From JBFMFR01 sp040752025 (lineage in GTDB: Bacteria > Chloroflexota > Anaerolineae > Anaerolineales > UBA4823), in assembly GCA_040752025.1 (NCBI GenBank), contig JBFMFR010000020.1, positions 36,863 to 100,862 on the forward strand: a DNA stretch of 64,000 nucleotides. The letters are read 5' to 3'. Shown piece by piece: positions 51,641 through 60,850 of this stretch; within the stretch, counting starts at the first letter, position 1; each line of letters begins with the position of its first letter. Position numbers and translations under genes: made by a program. The notes beneath the pieces were generated by a model. That model did no database searches, was not told where the DNA came from, and saw nothing but the letters and a program-made list of their open reading frames with translations.

Positions 51641-52519
51641 ATGACCTACATGTTGGTTGTTATCCTGCACGATCTGTCCCGCCTGCCAGAGCTCCTGGTC
51701 GCCTGGCGGCGCATCGGCGTCCCAGGAGCCACCCTGATCCACAGCATCGGCGGCTTGCAGGCTGAAACCTGGTTGGGGAAAATTGGCCTGGGCGGCCTGA
51801 GCCGCCTGTTCGAACATGATGAGGATATCCACCAGCGCATGCTGATCAGCGTGATCAACGATGAGCAGTTGCTCGAGCGCGCGATTTCGGAAGCCGATGA
51901 AGTTGTTGGCGGCTTCGACCGCCCGCACAGCGGCATCCTCTTCGCTGTGCCCGTCAGCCACACCCTGGGCGTCAGCAAGCGCAACCGCGCCGCCGCTCCT
52001 ACGGCCCGCTCGGAGGAAAAACTCCGTGCCCTAAACCGCTCCACTCCGGTGGAGAAAATTGTCAAGATCATGGATCTGCCACCTATCACCGTCCAGGCAG
52101 ACGCGCAGTTGGTGGAAATCGTCGAACAAATGCTGGCCTACCCCAGGGTGCACCTGGTATGCGTGATCAACCGTGAACAGCGCCTGATGGGCCTGATCGA
52201 TGCCGCCGCCCTGGCCGACGCCCTGTTCTTCAGCGTCTTCCCCGAGGAGTTCCTGGGCGAGATCAAAGATATCGACCAGGTCATGGCTTACGCCCAGCGC
52301 ACCCAAACCCGTCTGGCTGAAGACCTGATGCGCCAGCCCGTCTGGGTCAAGATGGATGACAACCTCGAGAAAGCCTTCCACCTGATGCACGAACACAAGC
52401 TGCCCGGCCTGCCCGTTATCGATGACCATTACCACATCGTCGGATATATCAACCTGCTGGAGCTGATGTCGGTTTGTTTGCGGCAGGACTGCCAGGACGC
52501 GCCAGGAGCCGCGGTGTGA
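51641..52519 (+). CDS. PII-like domain fused to two CBS domains
   Basis: 292 aa; the ATG is picked for GAGGAGG six bases upstream. Residues 1-105 (MTYMLVVILHDLSRLPELL, GVPGATLIHSIGG) resemble PII-like signalling domains. Two CBS units follow (VEKIVKIMDLPPITVQAD and DLMRQPVWVKMDDNLEKA), a pair that normally binds adenine nucleotides. Its stop overlaps the GTG of a transporter gene, so it probably senses energy or nitrogen state and gates that transporter. The partner is inferred from coupling. Confidence 0.82.
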   Translation: MTYMLVVILHDLSRLPELLVAWRRIGVPGATLIHSIGGLQAETWLGKIGLGGLSRLFEHDEDIHQRMLISVINDEQLLERAISEADEVVGGFDRPHSGILFAVPVSHTLGVSKRNRAAAPTARSEEKLRALNRSTPVEKIVKIMDLPPITVQADAQLVEIVEQMLAYPRVHLVCVINREQRLMGLIDAAALADALFFSVFPEEFLGEIKDIDQVMAYAQRTQTRLAEDLMRQPVWVKMDDNLEKAFHLMHEHKLPGLPVIDDHYHIVGYINLLELMSVCLRQDCQDAPGAAV

Positions 52520-53778
52520 GCCATTCCGTCCTGGCCGCCCTGATCTTCCTGGTCACCTATATCATCATCATCAGCGAGCGTATCCATCGCACGCCGGCCG
52601 CTCTGCTGGGCGGTCTGCTGATGATCCTGCTCAAGATCATCCCCCAGGAGGAGGCTTTCCAATCACTCGATCTGAACGTGATCTTCTTGTTGGCCGGCAT
52701 GATGATGATCGCCCATCTGCTCGGCGAGACTGGCGTTTTTCAATGGCTGGCGATCAAAGCGGTGTTGTTGGGCAAAGGCGACCCGCTGCGCATTATGCTG
52801 CTCATCGCCACCTTCACCGCCCTATCTTCGGCCTTGCTGGACAACGTCACCGTGGTAGTGTTGATGGCCCCGGTCACTTTATTCGTCGCTCGTAACCTGG
52901 ATATCAGTCCAGTGCCTTTCTTAATCACAGAAGTGATGGCCTCTAATATTGGTGGCGCCGCCACCCTGATTGGCGATCCGCCCAATATCCTGATTGCCAG
53001 CGCCGCCGGCATCCCCTTCACACTTTTTCTCGCCAACATGGGCCCGCCCATCCTGGTCATCCTGGGCATCTATCTGTTCATCGCCGTTCGCCAGTTTCGT
53101 AACCAGTTGAACGTTTCCCCCGAACGCCGCCAGTCCGTGCTGCGCCTGGAGACCAAGGGCGTGATCCGCAACCCGGTGCTGCTGGCCCAGGCCTGCGCCG
53201 TGCTCGTTCTGGTGCTGGTTGGCTTCCTGCTGCAGGGCGCTCTGGAATTGGAACCTGCCAGTATCGCTTTGTTCGGCGCTACCCTTCTGTTGATCTGGAC
53301 CCGTCGCGATCCCGTCAAAGTGCTTGAGAGCGTCGAATGGGCCACCCTGATGTTCTTCATCGGCCTGTTCATCACCGTCGAGGGCCTGCGCCACGTGGGC
53401 GTGATCGACCAGGTCGCCCAGGCCCTGCTTCAAGTCACCCGCGGCAGCCAGAGCGTGACCACCTTGTTCATCCTGTGGTTCTCTGCCATCAGTTCCGGCG
53501 TGGTGGATAACATTCCCTACACCGCCACCATGATTCCCCTGGTTCAGAATCTGGCCCACAGCATGGATGTCACTCCCATCTGGTGGGCGCTCGCCCTGGG
53601 CGCTGACCTGGGCGGCAACCTTACCCTGGTCGGCGCTTCTGCCAACCTGGTCGTCGCCAGCCTGGCAGAGCGCAGCGGCTACAAACTCACCTTCGGCCAG
53701 TTCTTGCGCTACGGTACGCTGACCGTTTTCATCTCTCTGGTTATCTCCACCCTGTATTTGTGGATCCGTTATCTCTAG
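52516..53778 (+). CDS. ArsB/NhaD/CitM-type ion transporter
   Basis: 420 aa, GTG start overlapping the upstream stop (GTGA) with AGGAG seven bases before. Eleven or so membrane helices; the family stretches TALSSALLDNVTVVVLMAP and GDPPNILIAS and the second-half repeat SAISSGVVDNIPYTATMIP with LGGNLTLVGASANL are typical of IT-superfamily sodium/proton or anion transporters. Arsenite is possible but no ars genes are near. Likely regulated by the coupled PII-like/CBS protein. Confidence 0.88.
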   Translation: MSHSVLAALIFLVTYIIIISERIHRTPAALLGGLLMILLKIIPQEEAFQSLDLNVIFLLAGMMMIAHLLGETGVFQWLAIKAVLLGKGDPLRIMLLIATFTALSSALLDNVTVVVLMAPVTLFVARNLDISPVPFLITEVMASNIGGAATLIGDPPNILIASAAGIPFTLFLANMGPPILVILGIYLFIAVRQFRNQLNVSPERRQSVLRLETKGVIRNPVLLAQACAVLVLVLVGFLLQGALELEPASIALFGATLLLIWTRRDPVKVLESVEWATLMFFIGLFITVEGLRHVGVIDQVAQALLQVTRGSQSVTTLFILWFSAISSGVVDNIPYTATMIPLVQNLAHSMDVTPIWWALALGADLGGNLTLVGASANLVVASLAERSGYKLTFGQFLRYGTLTVFISLVISTLYLWIRYL

Positions 53779-53807
53779 CTTTGGCCTGAAATTGCTGGCA
53801 GGTGCAG

Positions 53808-56336
53808 ATGTTCAAACGCTGGGTCTTGTTCTTTGTAATCATCGTGGGGATTGCCTGCCAGGTGATCCCCACTCCCCCGCCGCTCAAATCCACCCCGGCT
53901 GCCTGGATCACGCCATCCATCGCCTCTACGAATGCACCCCTGCCCCAGCCATTGGCATCCGCCACGCCAGCGCCCGGCACGCGCTCCACGGCTCTGCCTC
54001 CTGGCGAACTGCCCCCTTTCCCTTCGCCATCCACCTCCTTCGCCGGGATCGAACCAGTCGCCTGGCAGCCGGCCCCCTACACCCCGGTGCTGGACAGCCT
54101 GCCGCTTTCGCTCGAGCAGACGGCCAACTTCGCCGTGATCGCCGGGTTGAGCAGCCGGGAGCGCGATTTCCTCGCACAGAACGGTTTCCTGGTGATCCAT
54201 TCGCGCGAGGCGCAGTTCGCGCAAATCCGCCAGCAGGTCTCCTTGTACTATGGGCAGCCCTACTATCTGACCAGCGACGCCGCTTATCACGCCCTGCACC
54301 AGGCCCTCAGCCAGACCCTGCCTGTCCTGGAAAGCCAGGCCTTGCACCCCCGTATGCTCGAACTCATCCAGGCCGTCCTGGATGAAGTCCTCGCCGACCT
54401 GCCGCAGGTGCAGGGCACCGACCTGGAAGCTGACGCCCAACTGGCCGCCGCCTATCTGGCTGTCGGCCTGCGGCTGCTCGACCCGCAGGCTGCTCTGCCT
54501 GCCGATCTGGAGGCTCGCATCGCGCCCCAGGTCGCTCAGATTATGTCCACCGAGGGCGTACAGGCGTCCGTGCTCATCCCTGGCTTCCAGGATGATTACC
54601 GCGCCTACCGGCCAGTTGATCATTATCGCTCCGATCCACAGCTTTCCGCCTATTACCGCGGCCTGACCTGGTTCCAGCGCGTGGATTTCAGGCTGGTCGA
54701 TCCCGATCCGGTCTTTACTCCCTCGCGCCTGCCCTTGATCATCACCCTGGCCTTGCGCCGGGCCGTGACCCCCAACGGGCCAGCCACCCAGGAATGGTCC
54801 GCCCTGAACGAGGCCCTTTCTTTCCTGGCCGGGCAGGGCGATGACGCCGACCCGCGCCAGGTCGCCGCTTTGATGGATCAATCCTACGGGCGCTCGGTCA
54901 CCATCCTCAGCCTATCCGACTCCCCAAACTGGGGCGCTTTCCTCAACCTCAGCCGGGCGCTGCCGCCCTCCCAGATCAGTTCCAGCTTTTCGCTGCTCTT
55001 CGGCGATATCCAAAACCGGCTCACCTGGCGCTTCCTGAGCCAGCCCCTCAGCCTGGATACCTTCATCCTGCAAAACCTGGTCTATGAGCGCGTCGGCAGC
55101 TTCGACAACCCGCGCAGCCTGCCCAGCGGGCTGGATATCCCTGCCGTGCTGGGCTCGCCCGCCGCCGTCCAGGCTTTGCAAAGCAGCGGAGCCAACGAGT
55201 ACGCCAGCTACGGCGAACAGCTTTCGCGGCTCCAGGCCGCCATCGGCGCCCAAAACCAGGCCCAGTGGCTCAGCAGCGTTCCCAACCTGTGGCTGTCTGC
55301 CTTCCAGGCACAGGCAGCCCCCAAGGATGCCAGCTCTGGCGGCGCCGCCTTCCCGCCCTACATGCGCACCGCCGCCTGGTCCTACGCCGACCTGAACAGC
55401 GCCCTGGCTGGTTGGGCTGAGCTCAAACACGATGCTGCTGCGCCAACCAGAACCTCCCCAACAGCTACTGCCAACGGGGAGCCCGGGCAGATCGTTTCCG
55501 GCCCTGCCCCTGGCTATGTCGAACCCAACCCAACGGTCTTCTATCACCTGGCTTACCTGGCGCGCAGCCTGGCAGATGGGCTGCGCCAGCGCAGCCTCTC
55601 CGGCGCTGCTGGAGAGGAACTGGACAGCCTGCTCGAAAACATGCAGACCCTGGGCCAGCGCTTCCAGTCCCTGGGCGATATCGCCGCCCGCCAGTTGGCT
55701 GGCCTGCCCCTGCTGCCGGAGCACTACCAGGTCATCCAGACTCCTCTCGAGCCCTTCCAGGCCGGTCAGTTCGCCCAAATCGACCGCCCGCTCGCTTCAG
55801 AACTACCTCCTGTGCCGGTGATGTCTGATATCCTCGCCACGCCCGACCAAGTCCTGCAAGCTGGCCTTGGACTGGTAGATCGTTTGTACGTAGTCGTACC
55901 CCTGGAAGGCCGCCTGTACATCGCCCAGGGTGGCGTCTATTCATACTATGAGTTCGCCCACCCGCTCGATAAACAGATCAGCAATACCCGCTGGCGGGAA
56001 GTCGTCCTGGATACCCCGCCGCCAGCCATGCTCCCCTGGGCGACCAATTTCGTCCTGCCCGAAGGCTACCCGGTGGACGTGCTGGCTTTCCGTCCCGGGG
56101 ATGTCTACCGCATCACCAAAACCGGCAATCGCCTGAACGTGCGCGCCGAACCATCCAGCAGCGCCGCAGTATTGCGCCAGCTAAAAACTGGCGAATACGT
56201 TAGAATCATCGCTGGCCCCACGCAAGCCGGCGGCTTCACCTGGTGGCAGATGCAGCTTGACCCACAGCTCGACAGCCAGGTGCTCGGCTGGGCAGTCGAA
56301 AACCCGGCCTGGTACGAGCGTGTCTGGGGCCAATAA
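53808..56336 (+). CDS. DUF3160 lipoprotein with C-terminal SH3-like domain
   Basis: About 842 aa. The ATG at 53808 is taken; a GTG two codons earlier is possible. The lipobox is VIIVGIAC. After a Thr/Pro spacer the body (LPLSLEQTANFAVIAGLSSR, QPYYLTSDAAYHALHQAL) is the DUF3160 family, large secreted proteins of unknown function. The last ~70 residues (RLNVRAEPSSSAAVLRQLKT, WWQMQLDP) form a bacterial SH3 domain, often wall-binding. It follows the transporter by 29 bases and precedes corA. Confidence 0.88.
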   Translation: MFKRWVLFFVIIVGIACQVIPTPPPLKSTPAAWITPSIASTNAPLPQPLASATPAPGTRSTALPPGELPPFPSPSTSFAGIEPVAWQPAPYTPVLDSLPLSLEQTANFAVIAGLSSRERDFLAQNGFLVIHSREAQFAQIRQQVSLYYGQPYYLTSDAAYHALHQALSQTLPVLESQALHPRMLELIQAVLDEVLADLPQVQGTDLEADAQLAAAYLAVGLRLLDPQAALPADLEARIAPQVAQIMSTEGVQASVLIPGFQDDYRAYRPVDHYRSDPQLSAYYRGLTWFQRVDFRLVDPDPVFTPSRLPLIITLALRRAVTPNGPATQEWSALNEALSFLAGQGDDADPRQVAALMDQSYGRSVTILSLSDSPNWGAFLNLSRALPPSQISSSFSLLFGDIQNRLTWRFLSQPLSLDTFILQNLVYERVGSFDNPRSLPSGLDIPAVLGSPAAVQALQSSGANEYASYGEQLSRLQAAIGAQNQAQWLSSVPNLWLSAFQAQAAPKDASSGGAAFPPYMRTAAWSYADLNSALAGWAELKHDAAAPTRTSPTATANGEPGQIVSGPAPGYVEPNPTVFYHLAYLARSLADGLRQRSLSGAAGEELDSLLENMQTLGQRFQSLGDIAARQLAGLPLLPEHYQVIQTPLEPFQAGQFAQIDRPLASELPPVPVMSDILATPDQVLQAGLGLVDRLYVVVPLEGRLYIAQGGVYSYYEFAHPLDKQISNTRWREVVLDTPPPAMLPWATNFVLPEGYPVDVLAFRPGDVYRITKTGNRLNVRAEPSSSAAVLRQLKTGEYVRIIAGPTQAGGFTWWQMQLDPQLDSQVLGWAVENPAWYERVWGQ

Positions 56337-56359
56337 CGCCGCTTTGATCGGAGGTTGAC

Positions 56360-57346
56360 ATGATCCGCTCACTCTTCTTCACTTCGGACGGCAAGCTGCG
56401 CACCGATCTGCAAACCGACGAGATCGCCTTCGCTCTGCACGAGCCACAGGGCCTGTTATGGGTCGATTTCCAGGGCACCCCTCCCGCAGAGGATGAGCCC
56501 ATCCTGCGTAAAACCTTCGGCTTTCACCCTCTGGCGATCGACGATGCCCTCGAAGAATCCCACATCCCCAAGGTGGACGATTGGGGCAAGTATCTGTATA
56601 TCGTCCTGCATGCCGTCAAGCTGGACCACCAGGCTGACCTCCATCTCGACACCCTGGAGTTGGACATCTTCGTTGGCGCAAATTACATCGTCACCCATCA
56701 TGATGATCCCATCGATGCCATCGAGCGCGTCTATTCCGCTGCCCAGCGCGACGAGCGCCACCTGCGCTATGGTCCCGACCACCTGCTCTACCGCCTGACG
56801 GACGAAGTCGCCGCATCCTACATGCCCGTGGTCGAAGAGCTCGACCTGGCTATCGACCAGGTGGAAGCCTCCCTTTTCGTCCGGCCCGAGCCCGGCATGC
56901 TCGAAAAGATTTTCGATATCAAGCGCGCCGTGCTCCACATGCGCCGCATCCTCGCCCCGCAGCGCGAAGTCCTCAATAAACTGGCGCGCGATGATTATCA
57001 GGTTATCGACGCCCAGGCGCGCGTCTACTTCCGCGACGTTTACGATCACCTGGTGCGCCTGCACGACATCACCGAAAGCGTGCGCGACCTGGTCAGCGGC
57101 ACCCTGGATACTTACCTCTCCGTTGTCAACAACCGCATGAACGAAGTCATGAAGACCCTCACCATCATCACCACCCTGTTCATGCCGCTTTCCTTCGTGG
57201 CTGGCTTCTTCGGCATGAACTTCTTCCTTCCCGATAAGCCTATCACCGCCTGGATGCAAAGGCCGGTCTTCTTGCTCGTATTGATCCTGATGCTCATGCT
57301 GCCGCTCGCCATGTTCCAATGGATGCGGCGGCGCGGCTGGATGTAA
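56360..57346 (+). CDS. corA: CorA-family divalent-cation transporter
   Basis: 328 aa; GGAGG before the ATG. The soluble N-terminal funnel (DDALEESHIPKVDDWGKYLY) and long stalk helices lead to two C-terminal membrane helices with the signature FFGMNFF. The usual GMN motif is intact, so Mg2+ (or Co2+/Ni2+) uptake is expected. It heads a tight same-strand run with the next three genes. Confidence 0.94.
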   Translation: MIRSLFFTSDGKLRTDLQTDEIAFALHEPQGLLWVDFQGTPPAEDEPILRKTFGFHPLAIDDALEESHIPKVDDWGKYLYIVLHAVKLDHQADLHLDTLELDIFVGANYIVTHHDDPIDAIERVYSAAQRDERHLRYGPDHLLYRLTDEVAASYMPVVEELDLAIDQVEASLFVRPEPGMLEKIFDIKRAVLHMRRILAPQREVLNKLARDDYQVIDAQARVYFRDVYDHLVRLHDITESVRDLVSGTLDTYLSVVNNRMNEVMKTLTIITTLFMPLSFVAGFFGMNFFLPDKPITAWMQRPVFLLVLILMLMLPLAMFQWMRRRGWM

Positions 57347-57360
57347 GAAAGGAATCCCTC

Positions 57361-57870
57361 ATGACTGATCCCCACGATGTAGAACTCAGCGCCAGCGCCC
57401 GCAAAGTGCAAGAGGCCCTGCAAGCCCTGGGCATGTCTCTGGAAGTCGTCGAGCTGCCGGCATCCACCCGCACTGCCCTGGAGGCTGCCCAGGCCGTCGG
57501 CTGTGACGTGGCCCAGATCGTCAAATCGCTGGTCTTCAAAGCCAAGCGCAGCCAGCGCCCCATCCTGGTCATCGCCAGCGGCAAGAACCGCGTCAACGAG
57601 GCTAAAATCGAAGCGCAGATCGGCGAGCCGCTCGGTAAAGCCGATGCCGAGTTCGTCCGCCAGCAAACCGGCTTCGCCATCGGCGGCGTGCCACCCGTGG
57701 GCCACGCCCAGCCCCTGCACACCTTCATCGACCAGGACCTGCTGGCCTACGAAAGCCTGTGGGCTGCCGCCGGCACCCCCCACGCCATCTTCCGCCTCAC
57801 CCCTGCCGATCTGCTCAAGATCACCCAGGGGGCGGAACAGGAAGTTCCGAAGGTTCTCGATGTCCGATAG
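57361..57870 (+). CDS. YbaK/ProX-type aminoacyl-tRNA deacylase
   Basis: 169 aa from an ATG after AAAGGA. Family blocks: VKSLVFKAKRS with the conserved Lys, VNEAKIEAQIG, TGFAIGGVPPVGH and HTFIDQDL. Such proteins hydrolyse mischarged Cys- or Ala-tRNA-Pro, or stand alone with related roles. Overlaps the next gene by 11 bases. Confidence 0.88.
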   Translation: MTDPHDVELSASARKVQEALQALGMSLEVVELPASTRTALEAAQAVGCDVAQIVKSLVFKAKRSQRPILVIASGKNRVNEAKIEAQIGEPLGKADAEFVRQQTGFAIGGVPPVGHAQPLHTFIDQDLLAYESLWAAAGTPHAIFRLTPADLLKITQGAEQEVPKVLDVR

Positions 57871-59167
57871 TGCTCAAGACCTGCTGGTGCGCGGCATCGC
57901 CGCCGCCAAAGCTAAGGAAAGCAGCGAAGCTCGCCGCTACCTGGAATGGGCGCTGCGCATGGATGCCAATCACGAACAGTGCTTGAAAGCCTTGTTCTGG
58001 TTGAGCGAGGTCAGCGACGATCTGCAAGAGAAGCGCCGCTACCTGACTGAAATCCTGGCCGCAGAGCCTAACGATCCAATTGCCATCCGCAAGCTGGCTA
58101 TCCTGGATGGGCGGTTGGCCGCCGAAGAAGTGATCGACCCCGACCGCTTGCCGGGCGAGGCTGCGACGATCAGCCAACAGGCCGGGGACGCGGCCCAATG
58201 CTTCGTTTGCCCGCAGTGCGGCGGGCGCCTCACCTATGCCCCCGACGGGCGCACCCTGACCTGCGAATACTGCGAAGCCCGGCGCGGCATCGCCGCCCAG
58301 CGGCCCTTCCTGGCCCAAGACAACCAGGATCAGAACATTGCCATTACGATGGCTACCCTCAAAGGGCACGTTCGCCCGACCGCTGGAAAAGAGGTGACCT
58401 GCCAGGCCTGCGGCGCTTCCTTCGCCCTGGATGCCGATGATCTCAGCGCGGCCTGCCCTTACTGTGCCTCGATCTACGTAGTGACCCCCACCGAAACCCG
58501 CCAGCTATTTGATGTCGACGCTGTTCTGCCATTTACCGTCTCACGCCGCCAGGCGCTTGAGTCCGCGGCTGCCTGGCTGTCATCCCAGCGCAGTACTCTG
58601 CGCCAGACCAGTTTACAGATCAACGGCTTCTACCTGCCTGCCTGGCTGTTCTCGGTTAGCGCCCCCTACCCCATGCGGAACAGCCGTTCCGCCGCCAGTT
58701 CCTACCCCAAAGCCCCGGGGCGCTACACCGCCGTGTACGAAAAAATCCTGGTGCCAGCCAATCGCGACTGGCCTCCAGCCTGGATCCCGGAGCTGGAGCG
58801 CTTCGACCTGGTGCAGCTTCAACCCTTCGACCCTGCCTACCTGGCAGACTGGCCCGCCGAGACCTATCAGGTGCCGCTTTCCGACGCATCCCTGGCCGCC
58901 CGCCTGCAAGCTCTGCAACGCGTGCGCGCCGAGCGCCCCAAGGACTCCTTCGAATTATTCCTGGACAGCGAGCGCATCACCTCGATGGACCTGGTCATCG
59001 AAGCTTACAAGTTGATCTTGCTGCCCTTCTGGTGTGCAGACTGCCGTTTCCAGGGCAAGCGCTACGCCATCCTGATCAACGGCCAGAATTCGTTCACCGC
59101 CGGAGCGCCAGCCAGGCGACAGCTTGCCAGATGGCTCGACCGGCGCCAGCAACTGTTATCGAGGTAA
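57860..59167 (+). CDS. TPR-like protein with two zinc ribbons
   Basis: 435 aa; ATG with AAGG upstream, lying inside the end of the YbaK gene. Residues 1-95 are TPR-like helices; two rubredoxin-like ribbons follow, CPQCGG...CEYC and CQACG...CPYC. The C-terminal half (QINGFYLPAWLFSV, VIEAYKLILLPFWCADC) alternates strands and helices and resembles zinc-ribbon proteins related to YdjO/primosome-type families by look only. Function unknown. A nucleic-acid or protein-binding role is likely. Confidence 0.8.
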   Translation: MSDSAQDLLVRGIAAAKAKESSEARRYLEWALRMDANHEQCLKALFWLSEVSDDLQEKRRYLTEILAAEPNDPIAIRKLAILDGRLAAEEVIDPDRLPGEAATISQQAGDAAQCFVCPQCGGRLTYAPDGRTLTCEYCEARRGIAAQRPFLAQDNQDQNIAITMATLKGHVRPTAGKEVTCQACGASFALDADDLSAACPYCASIYVVTPTETRQLFDVDAVLPFTVSRRQALESAAAWLSSQRSTLRQTSLQINGFYLPAWLFSVSAPYPMRNSRSAASSYPKAPGRYTAVYEKILVPANRDWPPAWIPELERFDLVQLQPFDPAYLADWPAETYQVPLSDASLAARLQALQRVRAERPKDSFELFLDSERITSMDLVIEAYKLILLPFWCADCRFQGKRYAILINGQNSFTAGAPARRQLARWLDRRQQLLSR

Positions 59168-59170
59168 AGC

Positions 59171-59950
59171 ATGTCTCTCAGCCACCCCGGGCCCTCTAAT
59201 CCCAACCTGCCTGCCGATCTGCGCCTGATTTTGTTCGATCTGGACGGCACCCTGCGCTACAGCCGGCCCAAGTACGATCATGCCCTTTACGATTACGCTG
59301 TGCAGTTGGGCCTGCCAGATGACCCTCTCCAGCGCCTGGACTTCGCCCGCTGGACACACTATTACTGGGCTCAATCGCCGGAGCTGATCCAGGACATCCA
59401 AACCTACCCGGACATGGATGTTCCCTTCTGGGATCACTACATGCTGCGCAGCCTGCGGGCCCTGGACTGCCCCGCGGACTGCGCCAACGATCTGGCTCCC
59501 AAAATCCGGTTGTACATGCAAGACGAATACCGGCCCGAGGATATCGTTTCCCCAGACGTGCCCGAAACCCTGCAAGCCTTGCAAGCCGCCGGGTACCGCC
59601 TGGGCCTGCTTTCCAACCGCACGCATTCCTGCCAGGAGCACCTCGAGCAGTTGCACCTGCACACCTACTTCGAATTCACCCTGACCGCTGGGGAAGTAAA
59701 CTCCTGGAAGCCTGACCCCGGCATCTTCCAACACGCCTTGCAGCGCCTGGGCGTCACTTCTCACCAGGCCCTCTACGTAGGCGATAACTACTACGCTGAC
59801 GTGGTCGGCGCCCAGCGCGCCGGGGTTCAGCCCGTCTTGCTGGATCCTGATGGGGTTTTCCCCGATGCAGATTGCCCGGTCATCCGTCGCATGGGTGAAC
59901 TGCCGGGTCTCCTGGACGGGCGTGCGCCGCGCCAGGCCGCCTCACAGTAA
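59171..59950 (+). CDS. HAD-family phosphatase
   Basis: 259 aa. Motif I LILFDLDGTLRYS, motif II GLLSNRTHS, motif III KPDPGIFQHAL and motif IV YVGDNYYADVVGAQRAG are all intact. The cap is of the C1 type and larger than in the other HAD enzyme of this window. GAGGTAAAGC precedes the ATG. Its 3' end overlaps that of the convergent DUF92 gene by nine bases. Substrate unknown. Confidence 0.9.
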   Translation: MSLSHPGPSNPNLPADLRLILFDLDGTLRYSRPKYDHALYDYAVQLGLPDDPLQRLDFARWTHYYWAQSPELIQDIQTYPDMDVPFWDHYMLRSLRALDCPADCANDLAPKIRLYMQDEYRPEDIVSPDVPETLQALQAAGYRLGLLSNRTHSCQEHLEQLHLHTYFEFTLTAGEVNSWKPDPGIFQHALQRLGVTSHQALYVGDNYYADVVGAQRAGVQPVLLDPDGVFPDADCPVIRRMGELPGLLDGRAPRQAASQ

Positions 59951-60763
59951 CAGCCAGATTGCCACAGCCAGCACGCCGCCCGCCAGGGAGGCCAGGAAGT
60001 TGACCAGGTCGTTATCCAGCCAACGCCAGCCGCGCATTTGGCTCGTCCGGCTGCCGCAGGTGTGCTGCGGGTGCCGCTCGGTCTCCTTTTGGCAGGTTGG
60101 GCAGAAATAGATCGCCTGCACGGTAGCGCCCAGCCACGAATCGAAGAAGGCGCCCCCTACCCCACCCAGCGTAACCGCGGCGAGCAGGACGGCCCAAACG
60201 GGCGCCCCGCCTCCTGCGATCACCGCACAGGCCGCCACCAGCCCGGCCCCGCCCAGGGCCGCCAGGCTGCCCCACAGGCTCACCCCGCCGGAAGTGCCGC
60301 GCGCCACCGGTTTACCGTTGGTAACCAGGCGCGGCGGCGTTGGGTTGAGCACCCCCAGTTCGGTCGCCCAGGTATCGGCATTCACTGCCGCCATCGCCCC
60401 GGCAAAGGCCACCCACGGCCAGGCCGCTTCAGGAAACAGCGCGTGCGCCACCGCCAGCAGCGCCCCCAGCCCACCGTTGGCCAACACCTGCCCCCAATCA
60501 CGCTGGCTGCCCTTGGAGAACTTCTCGCCCAGCTCGGCCTTACGCCGGGCAAAAGCGCGTGACAGCCCGCTGGATGAAACGAAAAAAGCCAGCAGCAGCA
60601 GCGCCCAGGCCAGCCCGCCCAGCCCGAACACCAGCCCGCCAGTCAGCGTCGCCGCCCAGGCCCCGCTGCGGCTCAAAGCCCCGGCGCGCCAGGCCAGCAG
60701 CCCGATCAAAAAACCGCACAGCAGGCCGGTCAGAAATTGGATTATGGGTAAATGTGCATGCAT
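59942..60763 (-). CDS. DUF92-family integral membrane protein (VTE6-like)
   Basis: 273 aa, six or seven membrane helices. VNADTWATELGVLNP and ARGTSGGVSLWGSLAALGG are the conserved blocks of DUF92/TIGR00297. The plant member VTE6 is a phytyl-phosphate kinase and the family belongs with CTP-dependent polyprenol/phytol kinases, so a prenyl-phosphate kinase role is plausible. A cytoplasmic loop holds CPTC and THTC-like cysteines. Start at ATG 60763, just downstream of a cluster of DnaA-box-like repeats. Confidence 0.85.
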   Translation of the reverse strand: MHAHLPIIQFLTGLLCGFLIGLLAWRAGALSRSGAWAATLTGGLVFGLGGLAWALLLLAFFVSSSGLSRAFARRKAELGEKFSKGSQRDWGQVLANGGLGALLAVAHALFPEAAWPWVAFAGAMAAVNADTWATELGVLNPTPPRLVTNGKPVARGTSGGVSLWGSLAALGGAGLVAACAVIAGGGAPVWAVLLAAVTLGGVGGAFFDSWLGATVQAIYFCPTCQKETERHPQHTCGSRTSQMRGWRWLDNDLVNFLASLAGGVLAVAIWLLL

Positions 60764-60777
60764 CTGTGAAGCTACCT

Positions 60778-60820
60778 GTGGATAAGTGTGGGATATTTGT
60801 GGGTAAATGTGGGATAATTC
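60778..60820. repeat. Four tandem DnaA-box-like repeats upstream of DUF92
   Basis: Plus-strand units TGTGGATAA (60778; perfect DnaA box), TGTGGGATATT (60788), TGTGGGTAAA (60799) and TGTGGGATAATT (60809), at 10-11 base spacing (one helical turn). The first matches the TTATCCACA box exactly; the others differ by one change or one inserted G. They lie between the DUF92 and PH-like genes, both on the minus strand. Confidence 0.75.
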
Positions 60821-60850
60821 CGCCCGTCTCCGGGGAAAAGTGCTTGCAGC

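Noticed and set aside
57503..57859. Upstream extension of the zinc-ribbon protein within the YbaK gene
   Set aside because: This part is a shifted reading of YbaK with Ser/Ala/Pro-rich noise; the ATG at 57860 with AAGG is the natural start.
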